A DNA stretch of 64,000 bases from Caulobacterales bacterium RIFCSPHIGHO2_01_FULL_70_19 (GTDB lineage Bacteria > Pseudomonadota > Alphaproteobacteria > Caulobacterales > Caulobacteraceae). A model generated the notes under the pieces. The model saw nothing but the letters and a program-made list of their open reading frames with translations. It ran no database searches and had not been told where the DNA came from. Both the position numbers and the translations under genes were made by a program. Of the stretch, positions 36,993 through 45,754 are shown piece after piece; positions within the stretch are counted from its first letter, which is position 1; the number at the start of each line of letters is the position of its first letter. The stretch is from assembly GCA_001794825.1 (NCBI GenBank), contig MGLK01000023.1, positions 44,599 to 108,598 of the forward strand, read 5' to 3'.

Positions 36993-38671
36993 CGGCGCGG
37001 CTCCACCGACAGCGCCGCGTCGGGCGGCGCATAGACGGTCAGGCTGACGTCGTCGCCCTGGGAGTAGTTGTGGCCGTTGACGACCCCGACCGAGCGACCG
37101 GTCACGCCCAGACGGGCCGCCGCCTCGCGGAAGCCCTGGGCCTGCCGTTCCTCGACGATCGCCGGCCGCCCCTGGGCGAGCGCCCGTGCGGCGCCCTCCG
37201 CGTCCGTCAGTTCCGTGTCGCGGCCGGTCAGGAAGACGAAGCTGGGCTCATGGAACCCGGCGATGGCCACCGGACCGGGACGCCCCTGACGCGGGTGCAG
37301 GTCAGCCCGCTCCAGCACCTGCTGCAGGCGCGGCGACACCGAGAGCGGCTTCAGCTGTCGCAGGGTGCCCGCCAGCGCGCCGTGCGCCACCACGCCCAGG
37401 ACCAGGGAGGCGATCAGCGCCGGCGCCGGGGCGCGGTGAAGCAGCAGGAAGGCTCCGATCAGTCCCGCCAGCACCGAGAAGACGATGGTGATCGTCGCCC
37501 ATGTCTGGGCCGTCGACCGGCCGAACTCTGTCAGCCCGGCGACGACGGCGGCGGCCAGAAGCACGCCCACGACGACCGTCAGCGCCGCTCCGATGTAGCG
37601 CGACCAGCGGCCGACCGGGCGGGTCAGCGCCGCCGCCGCCAGAAGCGCCAGCGCTCCGAAGACCGGCAGGTTGTAGTGGACCAGCTTGGTCGGGGTCAGT
37701 TCGAAAATCAGCCAGGCCGGAACCAGCCAGCACACGAGGAAGCGGATCGCCGGTTCCGCCCGCCGGGTCCAGGCGGTGGCGACCGCCGCCGGCAGCAGCA
37801 GGGCGGCGGGGAAGAAGGTCAGGGCGATGAGTCCCAGATAGGTTCCGGGCGGCGCCCCGTGGCTCTCGTGACCGCCGGCGAGCTTCGGCGCCAGGTCGCC
37901 GCCGATCGCCTCGCGCCAGAACCCGCCATCGGTCGCGATGGTGATGGCGAGGGCCCACGGGCCGACGATGAGGGCGACCAGCGGCAGGCCCCAGCCCCAG
38001 CCCAGCCGCCGCAGCCAGGCGATGTTCCGGTCCCACAGCGAGAGCAGCAGCATGGCCGGGACGATGACCACCAGTCCGATCGGGCCCTTGACCAGGATGG
38101 ACAGGCCCAGGGCCGACCAGAACAGCAGCTTGTGGGGCCGCTTCGGCGGCTCTCCGGCCCGGGTGGCCAGGTAGATGCGGGCCAGGGCCGCCATGGCCAG
38201 GGTGACCGCCCCGCACAGCATGGCGTCGGTCTTGGCGATCCCCGCCTCGGTGGACAGCAGGAAGCTCGCGCCAAGCATGGCGCCCGCGAGGAAGCCGGCG
38301 CGCGCGCCGAACATGGCCGCCCCGACCCAGGCGCAGGCCGCAGCCGCCAGCATGGCGCCGAGGATGGACGGGATGCGGTAGGGCTGGATCGCCCGGCTCT
38401 CCACGCCGGAGGTCGCGGCCACGGCCGCCGCCTGCATCCAGTAGATGCCCACCGGCTTCTTCCAGCGCGGCTCGTCCTGGAAGCGGATGTCGACGTAGTC
38501 GCCCGTCTCGAGCATCTGTGAGGTGGCCTGGGCGTAGCGGCTTTCGTCGCGGTCGAGCGGCGGCAGCAGCGCCAGAACCGGCAACCCGGCGAGAAGGGCG
38601 ACGAGGGCCGCCAGGAGCGGGCCCCGCCAGCCGGCGATGTAGCGGTCGAGATCGGGGCGCGTCATGTTCAT
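36989..38671 (-). CDS. ArnT-like glycosyltransferase (GT39/GT83 type membrane protein)
   Basis: LPPLDRDESRYAQATSQMLETGDYVDIRFQDEPRWKKPVGIYWMQ. Confidence 0.9.
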   Translation of the reverse strand: MNMTRPDLDRYIAGWRGPLLAALVALLAGLPVLALLPPLDRDESRYAQATSQMLETGDYVDIRFQDEPRWKKPVGIYWMQAAAVAATSGVESRAIQPYRIPSILGAMLAAAACAWVGAAMFGARAGFLAGAMLGASFLLSTEAGIAKTDAMLCGAVTLAMAALARIYLATRAGEPPKRPHKLLFWSALGLSILVKGPIGLVVIVPAMLLLSLWDRNIAWLRRLGWGWGLPLVALIVGPWALAITIATDGGFWREAIGGDLAPKLAGGHESHGAPPGTYLGLIALTFFPAALLLPAAVATAWTRRAEPAIRFLVCWLVPAWLIFELTPTKLVHYNLPVFGALALLAAAALTRPVGRWSRYIGAALTVVVGVLLAAAVVAGLTEFGRSTAQTWATITIVFSVLAGLIGAFLLLHRAPAPALIASLVLGVVAHGALAGTLRQLKPLSVSPRLQQVLERADLHPRQGRPGPVAIAGFHEPSFVFLTGRDTELTDAEGAARALAQGRPAIVEERQAQGFREAAARLGVTGRSVGVVNGHNYSQGDDVSLTVYAPPDAALSVEPRR

Positions 38672-38744
38672 CTTCCTAACACGGCCGTTCCGGAGACGTC
38701 AGCCATCCCTCCCGCGCCGCCGCGAAACCCGCTAGACAGCCGCC

Positions 38745-39473
38745 ATGACCGAAACCGTTCCCGACATCTCCGTCGTCGTTCCCGTTCATGACGAGGAGGG
38801 AGCGGCCGGCCCCCTGGCGCGCGAGATCGCAACGGCGTTCACGGGACGTTCGTTCGAAATGCTCTTCGTGGACGACGCCTCGCGCGACGGCACGCTCGCC
38901 GAACTCCGGGCGCTGATGCCCGAACTGCCGATGCTCCGCGTCCTCAGTCACGCCTCCAACGCCGGCCAGAGCCGGGCGGTGCGCACGGGCGTGCTGGCGG
39001 CGCGGGCGCCGATCGTGGTGACCCTGGACGGCGATGGCCAGAATCCCCCGGCCGATGCGCCGAAGCTGGTCGACCTGCTCGCCGCCTCGCCCCCGAACGT
39101 GGCGCTGGTCGGCGGGGTCCGGGCGCAGCGCCAGGATACGGAAGCCAAGCGTTGGGCGTCCCGCTGGGCGAACCGGATTCGCAAGCGGCTGCTGTCCGAC
39201 GACGCCGACGACACCGGCTGCGGACTGAAGGCGTTCCGCCGCGACGTGTTCCTGCGCCTGCCGTACTTCGACCACGTCCACCGCTACCTGCCGGCGCTGG
39301 TGATCCGCGAAGGGTTCGAGAACCGCTACCTGGATGTCGGGCACCGGCATCGGGAGACGGGGCGGTCCAAGTACACGAACTGGGGCCGGCTCGTGGCCTC
39401 GCTTTCGGACCTGCTGGGCGTGATGTGGCTGAAGCGGCGGTCGCGGAGGCCGGGCGCGGTCAGCGAGTTCTGA
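38745..39473 (+). CDS. glycosyltransferase family 2
   Basis: DISVVVPVHDEEGAAGPLAREIATAF, VTLDGDGQNPP. Confidence 0.92.
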   Translation: MTETVPDISVVVPVHDEEGAAGPLAREIATAFTGRSFEMLFVDDASRDGTLAELRALMPELPMLRVLSHASNAGQSRAVRTGVLAARAPIVVTLDGDGQNPPADAPKLVDLLAASPPNVALVGGVRAQRQDTEAKRWASRWANRIRKRLLSDDADDTGCGLKAFRRDVFLRLPYFDHVHRYLPALVIREGFENRYLDVGHRHRETGRSKYTNWGRLVASLSDLLGVMWLKRRSRRPGAVSEF

Positions 39474-39576
39474 GGTTCGCCTCTGCGGCGAGCAGGCGTA
39501 GCCGTCCGGAGCGAACCGGGGTATGCATCGTTAACAAGCGCGGCTGTTGGGGGCCGTCCGTTGCCGGAGCCTGGTC

Positions 39577-40020
39577 ATGCTGATCGCCCTGCCGCTGCTG
39601 TTGATCCCGGTGGTGCTGTACAACATCGTGGTGCTGTCGAGCCTGATCGGCGGCGGAAGCGAAGCGGCGATGGCCGCGGGCGGGGCGGACGCCATCCTGC
39701 GCGATCCGATGTTCTCCATCCCGATGGCGTCGGGGACCAGCTGGAACGTCGGGCCGGGGGACCTGATCCTGCTGCTGAGCCTGATCCTGCTGTTCTTCGA
39801 GCTGCTCAAGTCGACGTCGAGCCAGAAGGTGGCGATCGTCAATCACGCCCTGTCGATGATCCTGTTCGTGGCGGTGCTCGTCGAGTTCCTGCTGATCAAG
39901 GGCTTCGCCACCTCGACCTTCTTCCTGATCGTGGTGATGGTCATGCTCGACGTGCTGGCCGGGTTCATCGTCACCATCATCTCGGCCCGCAAGGACCTCG
40001 ACTTCGGCGGCGTGGCCTAG
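39577..40020 (+). CDS. multi-TM hypothetical membrane protein
   Basis: MLIALPLLLIPVVLYNIVVLSSLIGGGSEAAM... ending in ARKDLDFGGVA. Confidence 0.75.
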   Translation: MLIALPLLLIPVVLYNIVVLSSLIGGGSEAAMAAGGADAILRDPMFSIPMASGTSWNVGPGDLILLLSLILLFFELLKSTSSQKVAIVNHALSMILFVAVLVEFLLIKGFATSTFFLIVVMVMLDVLAGFIVTIISARKDLDFGGVA

Positions 40021-40149
40021 GTCAGCTGAACGCGACGAAGATCAGGGCCACGACGGTGACGTCGATGGCGCGGGTCAGGAAGCTGAGCATGGCGGCGGTC
40101 CGGAAACGGGCGTGAACCCGTCGGGTTCAGCAAGGACCGTGCCGCGGCT

Positions 40150-40500
40150 TCAGATGTCGGTGTCCTCGGTACGGCCGGGCTTGGGCCGTCGGTCGGCCGG
40201 GCCGGAGTACCGCGTTTCGAGATAGGCGGCGCGGGCCGCGTCGAGCACCGGGGGACCGCCCTTGAGGCCGCGGCGCTGGCCCGACTGGCCCATCAGCTGG
40301 GCCGCGAAGACGGCCGCGCCCGGATCGGCCGGAGGGGGCGGGGCAGCTCTTGCCGGGGAGCCGGCAGCTTCGTCCGGCGGAGGCGTCGCAGGGACCAGGG
40401 CGCGAGAGGCGGATCCGGCCCGGCGCTCGGCCGCCCGGCGCTCCGCGGCGCGGCGTTCGCGGCGACCGACCGCGGCGACGGGGGCGACCTCGTCGGTCAT
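40150..40500 (-). CDS. hypothetical protein downstream of phaR
   Basis: MTDEVAPVAAVGRRERRAAERRAAERRAGSASRAL...; ATGA overlap with phaR. Confidence 0.6.
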   Translation of the reverse strand: MTDEVAPVAAVGRRERRAAERRAAERRAGSASRALVPATPPPDEAAGSPARAAPPPPADPGAAVFAAQLMGQSGQRRGLKGGPPVLDAARAAYLETRYSGPADRRPKPGRTEDTDI

Positions 40501-41084
40501 GGCTTCGAGAGCTTGTCGAGCCGGGCGCGCATCTCGTCCATCTCGCGACGCATCTCGTCGAGGGGGTCGCCGGCGGTCGTGCTGGCGGGCTTCGGCGGCT
40601 CCGAGGGGCGGCCGGCGGTCCCGGCGAAGCCCGGCCACATCTTCATGGCCTCGGTGAACAGGGCCATGTTGCGACGCGCCATCTCGTCGAGGAGGCCGGC
40701 GCCGGGCGTGGCGCCGAAGGCCTTGGTGAACTGGCTGCGGATCTGTTCCTGTTGCCGCGAGAAGTTGTCGAGCGACATCTCGAGGTAGCCCGGCAGGACG
40801 CCCTGCATCTGGCCGCCGTAGAAACCGATCAGCTGGCGGAGGAACTGGACCGGCAGCAGGGCCTCGCCGCGGCTCTCCTCCTCGAAGATGATCTGGGTGA
40901 GGATCTGGCGGGTCAGGTCCTCGTTGGTGCGGGCGTCGTAGACCACGAAGTCGACGCCCTCGCGGACCATGCGGGCGAGGTCGTCGAGGGTGACGTAGGC
41001 GCTGCTCGCGGTGTTGTAGAGGCGACGGTTGGCGTACTTCTTGATGACGACCGTCTCGTCGCCCGCGGACTTCCTGTCAGCCAC
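40497..41084 (-). CDS. phaR: polyhydroxyalkanoate synthesis repressor PhaR
   Basis: VVIKKYANRRLYNTASSAYVTLDDLARMVREGVDFVVYDARTNEDLTRQILTQIIFEEE. Confidence 0.95.
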   Translation of the reverse strand: MADRKSAGDETVVIKKYANRRLYNTASSAYVTLDDLARMVREGVDFVVYDARTNEDLTRQILTQIIFEEESRGEALLPVQFLRQLIGFYGGQMQGVLPGYLEMSLDNFSRQQEQIRSQFTKAFGATPGAGLLDEMARRNMALFTEAMKMWPGFAGTAGRPSEPPKPASTTAGDPLDEMRREMDEMRARLDKLSKP

Positions 41085-41139
41085 CGTCGTCCCCCAAGCT
41101 GTTGCGCCGCGTCAGTTTCCGCGCTGCGGCTGCGAAAGT

Positions 41140-41853
41140 CTAGCCGACGCCGCCGGGCGCGAGGACGACGCCGACCAGCACGGCCGCCCAGTGGACGCTG
41201 GCGCCGGTGACCACGAAGCCATGCCAGATGGCGCGGCGGAACTTCACCTGGGGGCTGATGAAGACGAAGACCCCGGCGGTGTAGATCAGGCCGCCGGCGA
41301 CGAGCAGGGCGAGGGCGAGCGGATGGACGGTGTCCATCATCGGCCTGAGCGCGATCACCGCCAGCCAGCCGAAGGCCACGTAAACGGCGCTCCAGATGGC
41401 GTCGGACAGGCGCGGCAGGACCACCTTGGCGAAGGCGCCGCCGAGACCGACGGCCCAGACCAGAAGGGTGAAGCCGATCGCCCAGGCGCCCTCGAAGCGC
41501 TGGGTGGTGAAGGGGGTGTAGCTGCCGGCGATCATCAGGAAGATCGCGGCCTCGTCGAGGCGGCGCAGCACCGGACGGGCGGGGCACGGCCGGGTGAGGT
41601 TGTAGACCGTCGACGCGGTCAGCATGCCGATCAGGCACAGGGCGTAGACGGCGGTGGCGGCCACCGCGCCGACGCCGGAATACAGCGCCGCCAGCACGGC
41701 CAGCACCACGCCGCCGACGGCGGCGAGGGTGAGGCCGACGACATGCACGACCAGGTCGGCCGTCTTCTCGGCCTCCGTCCGATAGTGCTCGACCATGTCG
41801 AGCTCGTCGGGCGTGCAGACGTGCTTCGCGAGCCTTTTCAGTTGCATGAACAT
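41140..41853 (-). CDS. hemolysin III / TrhA family membrane protein
   Basis: ASTVYNLTRP...RRLDEAAIFLMIAGSYTPF and GGLIYTAGVFVF; start choice uncertain (ORF opens at 41913). Confidence 0.87.
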   Translation of the reverse strand: MFMQLKRLAKHVCTPDELDMVEHYRTEAEKTADLVVHVVGLTLAAVGGVVLAVLAALYSGVGAVAATAVYALCLIGMLTASTVYNLTRPCPARPVLRRLDEAAIFLMIAGSYTPFTTQRFEGAWAIGFTLLVWAVGLGGAFAKVVLPRLSDAIWSAVYVAFGWLAVIALRPMMDTVHPLALALLVAGGLIYTAGVFVFISPQVKFRRAIWHGFVVTGASVHWAAVLVGVVLAPGGVG

Positions 41854-42280
41854 GGCCTGTTCAAAGCCGAACCTCGTCGCTTCGTTCCGAACCTGTATCG
41901 CGAAGGTGGTCACAGGCCGGTGAATCGGGAGCCGTGAAACGCATGTTGGCGAGGGAATGCGGCAAAAGCGTCACGACTCCTTGCCGGGAGGTTTCCGTCG
42001 AGCGGCCATCCTCCCCTGGATCGGAGGGAGGTTGCGGGGCTTGAAGGCTCGCCGGTCCCGCCTTGCGGCGTCGCCGGGCGGCGGGGCTTGCCGGATCATG
42101 TCCGCATCGGCCCCGCCAGCTCGGGCGCGCGGCGAGCAAGCGGCAGGATCCAGTCCCTGCCGACGAGGACCCCGGGACTCTCCTCCGCCCCGGCGTCATT
42201 GCTCAGCCAGAGCCCGCCGTCGTCGAGGTCGTGGATCCGACGCCCTCCCCGTCGACGGGCCGGGTGTCCTGCTCCGGTCG

Positions 42281-42601
42281 TCAGCGCTGGACCGGCTGAC
42301 CGCCGGGGGCCGGGTCGAGGCCGCGTTCATCCTCGGGAGCGACGGCGTTTCCGACCCCGGTGGATCCAGGCTCGGCAGGAACGGCGCCAGCGTCGGGGGG
42401 CGGCAGTTCGGCCGGCTGGACCATGGCGGCGCCGGCGTCGTCGGCGGCGGTGACCTCGTCGGCGCTCCAGCGCATCCAGACGAAGGCGCCGACGGCGACG
42501 AACAGCAGCACCAGGCCGAGCACGACCAGGCCGTTGAGACGGGGCGAGCGGCGCGGGCCGCCGGGGGGTGTCTGGGTCACGGGCCTCTCCTCGAAGGACA
42601 C
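42281..42601 (-). CDS. small single-TM hypothetical protein
   Basis: RLNGLVVLGLVLLFVAVGAFVWMRWSADEV; real start may be an internal GTG (VTQTPPG). Confidence 0.55.
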   Translation of the reverse strand: MSFEERPVTQTPPGGPRRSPRLNGLVVLGLVLLFVAVGAFVWMRWSADEVTAADDAGAAMVQPAELPPPDAGAVPAEPGSTGVGNAVAPEDERGLDPAPGGQPVQR

Positions 42602-42646
42602 GTGCCTGACAACCGGCCGGAGGCGCGGGCGTTCCCCCGAACGACA

Positions 42647-42672
42647 AAGGCCCCGGCCGGAGCCGGGGCCTT
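42647..42672 (-). terminator. rho-independent-like terminator of pstS
   Basis: AAGGCCCCGGC-cgga-GCCGGGGCCTT; a short T-run follows in the minus orientation. Confidence 0.75.
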
Positions 42673-42692
42673 CATCATGCAGTGGCCGGGCG

Positions 42693-43754
42693 TCAGTTGG
42701 CCGGGGCCTGCATCGGCGTCAGCGCGTTGGCGATGGCGCGCTGGGCGGCCAGTTCCTCGGCGGGGAGCGGCACCAGGCCGCGGTCCTGCAGGTAGCCGCC
42801 GCGGCCGGCCGAGGCCTCGGACATGAACTCCATCACGAACTGCTCGAGGCCCGGGGTCACGCCCACGTGCTGCTTCTTGACGTAGATGTAGAGGCTGCGG
42901 GCCAGCGGGTAGGAGCCGTCGGCGATGGTTTCCATCGAGGGCGCCACGCCGTCGATGGTCTCGGCCTTCACCGTGTCCATGTTCTGCTCGAGGAAGGAGA
43001 AGCCGAACACGCCCAGCGAGCCCGGGGTGCGGGTCAGGGTCTGGACGATGGCGTTGTCGTTCTCGCCGGAGTCGATCCAGGCGTTGTCCTCACGCAGGGT
43101 GTGGGCCAGCGTCTCGAAGCGGTCCTCGTCCGACTCCTTCAGCGCGGCCATGGCGGCGACGCGCTCGGCGCCCGGAGCCATGCCCAGCTCGAGGAAGGCG
43201 TCGCGGGTGCCGGAGGTCGGCGGCGGGCCGTACACCTGGATGCGCTGAGCCGGCAGGGCCGGATTGACCTGGTTCCAGGTGGTGGCCGGGTTGGCGACGA
43301 AGGCGCCGCCCTCGCCGGGGACTTCCTTGGCCAGACCGAGGTAGAGGTCCTGGAGGCGCAGGTTGAAGCCGCCGCCGTCGCGGGCCGTGGCTACGACGAT
43401 GCCGTCGTAGCCGATCTTGATCTCGACGATGTCGGTGACGCCGTTCTTCTGGCACTCGGCGAACTCCGAGGCCTTCATCGGGCGCGAGGCGTTGGCGATG
43501 TCCGGCGTGGTCGGACCGACGCCCTGGCAGAAGGCCTTGATGCCGCCGCCCGTGCCGAGCGATTCGACCCGCGGCGCGGCGCCGCCGGCGGTGCGCGAGA
43601 AGTTTTCGGCCACGCGGGTGGCGAAGGGGAAGACGGTGGACGAGCCGGCGGCCCAGATGCCGTCGCGGGTCTGGGTTCCGCCGCCGCCCTGGCCGCAGGC
43701 GCCGAGGGCGAGGAGGGCGACCGCCGAGGCGGCGGCGAGGAGGGTGCGGGTCAT
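42693..43754 (-). CDS. pstS: PstS family phosphate ABC transporter substrate-binding protein
   Basis: GIWAAGSSTVFPFATRVAENFSR, GTGGGIKAFCQG, NASRPMKASEF, SGTRDAFLE. Confidence 0.93.
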   Translation of the reverse strand: MTRTLLAAASAVALLALGACGQGGGGTQTRDGIWAAGSSTVFPFATRVAENFSRTAGGAAPRVESLGTGGGIKAFCQGVGPTTPDIANASRPMKASEFAECQKNGVTDIVEIKIGYDGIVVATARDGGGFNLRLQDLYLGLAKEVPGEGGAFVANPATTWNQVNPALPAQRIQVYGPPPTSGTRDAFLELGMAPGAERVAAMAALKESDEDRFETLAHTLREDNAWIDSGENDNAIVQTLTRTPGSLGVFGFSFLEQNMDTVKAETIDGVAPSMETIADGSYPLARSLYIYVKKQHVGVTPGLEQFVMEFMSEASAGRGGYLQDRGLVPLPAEELAAQRAIANALTPMQAPAN

Positions 43755-43848
43755 GTCGGTCTCCGGACAGGCCTTGTTCGCGGCCGCTTAGACCAGAGGA
43801 CTGTGACGGTTCGCCCGGCGGACGTGTGACGGTTCAGCGACGGACAGA

Positions 43849-44277
43849 TCAGGCCGCAGCAGCCTCGGCGGCGGCGCGCTCGTAGTCCTCCAGCGGGAAC
43901 CAGGCGCGGCTGCACTGGCCGGTCCACAGGCGACCATCGGACCGGTGGGCGATGACCACGTACTCGCGCCCGGGTCGGAACTCTGCGCCGCAAAGGCTCG
44001 TATCCCGGCCGTGCCGTATCCACCAGTTGCGGCGGGTCTCCCCCTTGATCGTGCGCGACACGGTGAACCGCGTCTCGGCCATCGGATAGCCGTCCTGCGG
44101 CGGCAGGCGGCGGGCTTCGGCGACGCGGGCCACGATCATGAGCTCGGCGTCCTCCAGTTGAGCCGCGGCGCTGACCGGCGGCAGACAGCTGCAAGCCAGC
44201 GCCGCGCCGGCCGCGGCCGCAAGGGCAAGCGCGGCCGGAAAGGCCAGCAGGCGGAAAGGATGTGGACGGCGTTCCAT
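43849..44277 (-). CDS. secreted protein with TIMP/NTR-like N-terminus
   Basis: Signal peptide followed by ACSCLPPVSAAAQLEDAELMIVARVAEARRL...TRFTVSRTIKGE. Confidence 0.65.
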   Translation of the reverse strand: MERRPHPFRLLAFPAALALAAAAGAALACSCLPPVSAAAQLEDAELMIVARVAEARRLPPQDGYPMAETRFTVSRTIKGETRRNWWIRHGRDTSLCGAEFRPGREYVVIAHRSDGRLWTGQCSRAWFPLEDYERAAAEAAAA

Positions 44278-44352
44278 GCGGGCGACCTCAGGTTGCGGCC
44301 GCCCATGGGTGCGCAAGTCGCGACCGTCGGTCAACCGTGCGGCCGCGGTCCG

Positions 44353-45750
44353 TCAGATATGGATGGCGTGCCCCAGCGCCCGCAGGGACGCCTCATGGAA
44401 GGCCTCGCCCATGGTCGGGTGGACGTGGATGGTTCCGGCGACGTCTTCCAGCAAAGCGCCCATTTCCAGCATCTGGGCGAAGCTGTTGCTGAGTTCCGAG
44501 ACGTGCTGGCCGACGGCCTGGACGCCGAGCAGGCGGTGGTCGGTCTTCGAGGCCAGCACGCGGACGAAGCCGCCGTCCGACCCCGCCTCGATGGCCAGGG
44601 CGCGGCCCAGCGCCATCAGCGGGAACACCGCCTGGATGACGTCGTCGCGGCCCTCGACGTCCAGCGGGCCGAGGCCGGCGGAGACGATCTCGGGTTCGGT
44701 GAAGCAGACGGCGGCGATGCTGACGGGATCGAAGCGCTTGTCATGACCGGCGATGATCTCGGCGACGATCTCGCCCTGGGCCGAGCCCTTGTGGGCCAGC
44801 ATGGGTTCGCCGGTCAGGTCGCCGACGGCCCAGACGTTCTTCATGCTGGTGGCGCAGCGGTCGTCGATCTTCACGAACGGCCCGGCCATGGCCACGCCCA
44901 TGTTCTCCAGCCCCCAGCCCTTCGTCCGCGGGCGACGGCCGACGGTGACGAGGACCTTGTCGGCCTTGAGCCTGATCGCCTGACCGTCCTTCGTCGTGAC
45001 GTTGAGCTGCCCCTTCTCGAAGGACCCGGCTTTCGCGCCGAGGTGCAGTTCGACGCCGTGCGTCTCCAGCCATTTGCGGACCGGATCGGTCAGGGCCTTG
45101 TCGTAGAGCGGCAGCAGGCGGTCGGCCATTTCGACGATGGCCACCTCGGCGCCGAGCTTGCGGAAGGCGATGCCGAGTTCGAGGCCGATGTAGCCGCCGC
45201 CGACCACGACCAGCTTGCCGGGCACCTTGTCGAGCGACAGGGCTTCGGTCGAGGAGATGACGTCGCCGCCGAAGGGCAGGAAGGGCAGTTCGACCGGCTC
45301 GGAGCCGGTGGCGAGGATGACGTGTTCGGCGCTGATGACGATGTCGCCGTCGGCGGTCTTCACCGTGCAGGTCTTGGCGTCGGAGAAGGTCGCCCAGCCG
45401 TTGATCACCCGGACCTTGGCCTTCTTGAGCAGGCCGGCGACGCCCTGGTTCAGCTTTTTGACGATGCCGTCCTTCCAGGCGACCGTCTCCTTCAGGTCGA
45501 CGGCCGGCTTCGAGGCGGTGATGCCGAGCGTGCCGCCGTCGGCGGCCTTGGCGACGGTCTCGAACTTGTGGGCGGCGTGGATGATAGCCTTGGACGGGAT
45601 GCAGCCGACGTTCAGGCAGGTGCCGCCGAGACCGTCGCCGCCGTCGACCAGCACGGTGTCGAGGCCCAACTGGCCGCAGCGGATGCCGGCGACATAGCCG
45701 CCGGTGCCGGCGCCGATGATGAGGACTTTGGTCTTGATCGATTCAGCCAT
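44353..45750 (-). CDS. lpdA: dihydrolipoyl dehydrogenase (E3)
   Basis: GGTCLNVGCIPSKA redox motif, GGGYIGLELG. Confidence 0.96.
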   Translation of the reverse strand: MAESIKTKVLIIGAGTGGYVAGIRCGQLGLDTVLVDGGDGLGGTCLNVGCIPSKAIIHAAHKFETVAKAADGGTLGITASKPAVDLKETVAWKDGIVKKLNQGVAGLLKKAKVRVINGWATFSDAKTCTVKTADGDIVISAEHVILATGSEPVELPFLPFGGDVISSTEALSLDKVPGKLVVVGGGYIGLELGIAFRKLGAEVAIVEMADRLLPLYDKALTDPVRKWLETHGVELHLGAKAGSFEKGQLNVTTKDGQAIRLKADKVLVTVGRRPRTKGWGLENMGVAMAGPFVKIDDRCATSMKNVWAVGDLTGEPMLAHKGSAQGEIVAEIIAGHDKRFDPVSIAAVCFTEPEIVSAGLGPLDVEGRDDVIQAVFPLMALGRALAIEAGSDGGFVRVLASKTDHRLLGVQAVGQHVSELSNSFAQMLEMGALLEDVAGTIHVHPTMGEAFHEASLRALGHAIHI

Positions 45751-45754
45751 GGTC

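Noticed and set aside
41861-42199. 112-aa minus ORF in the 41.9-42.3 kb gap
   Set aside because: Arg/Pro/Ser-rich low-complexity translation without domain-like pattern
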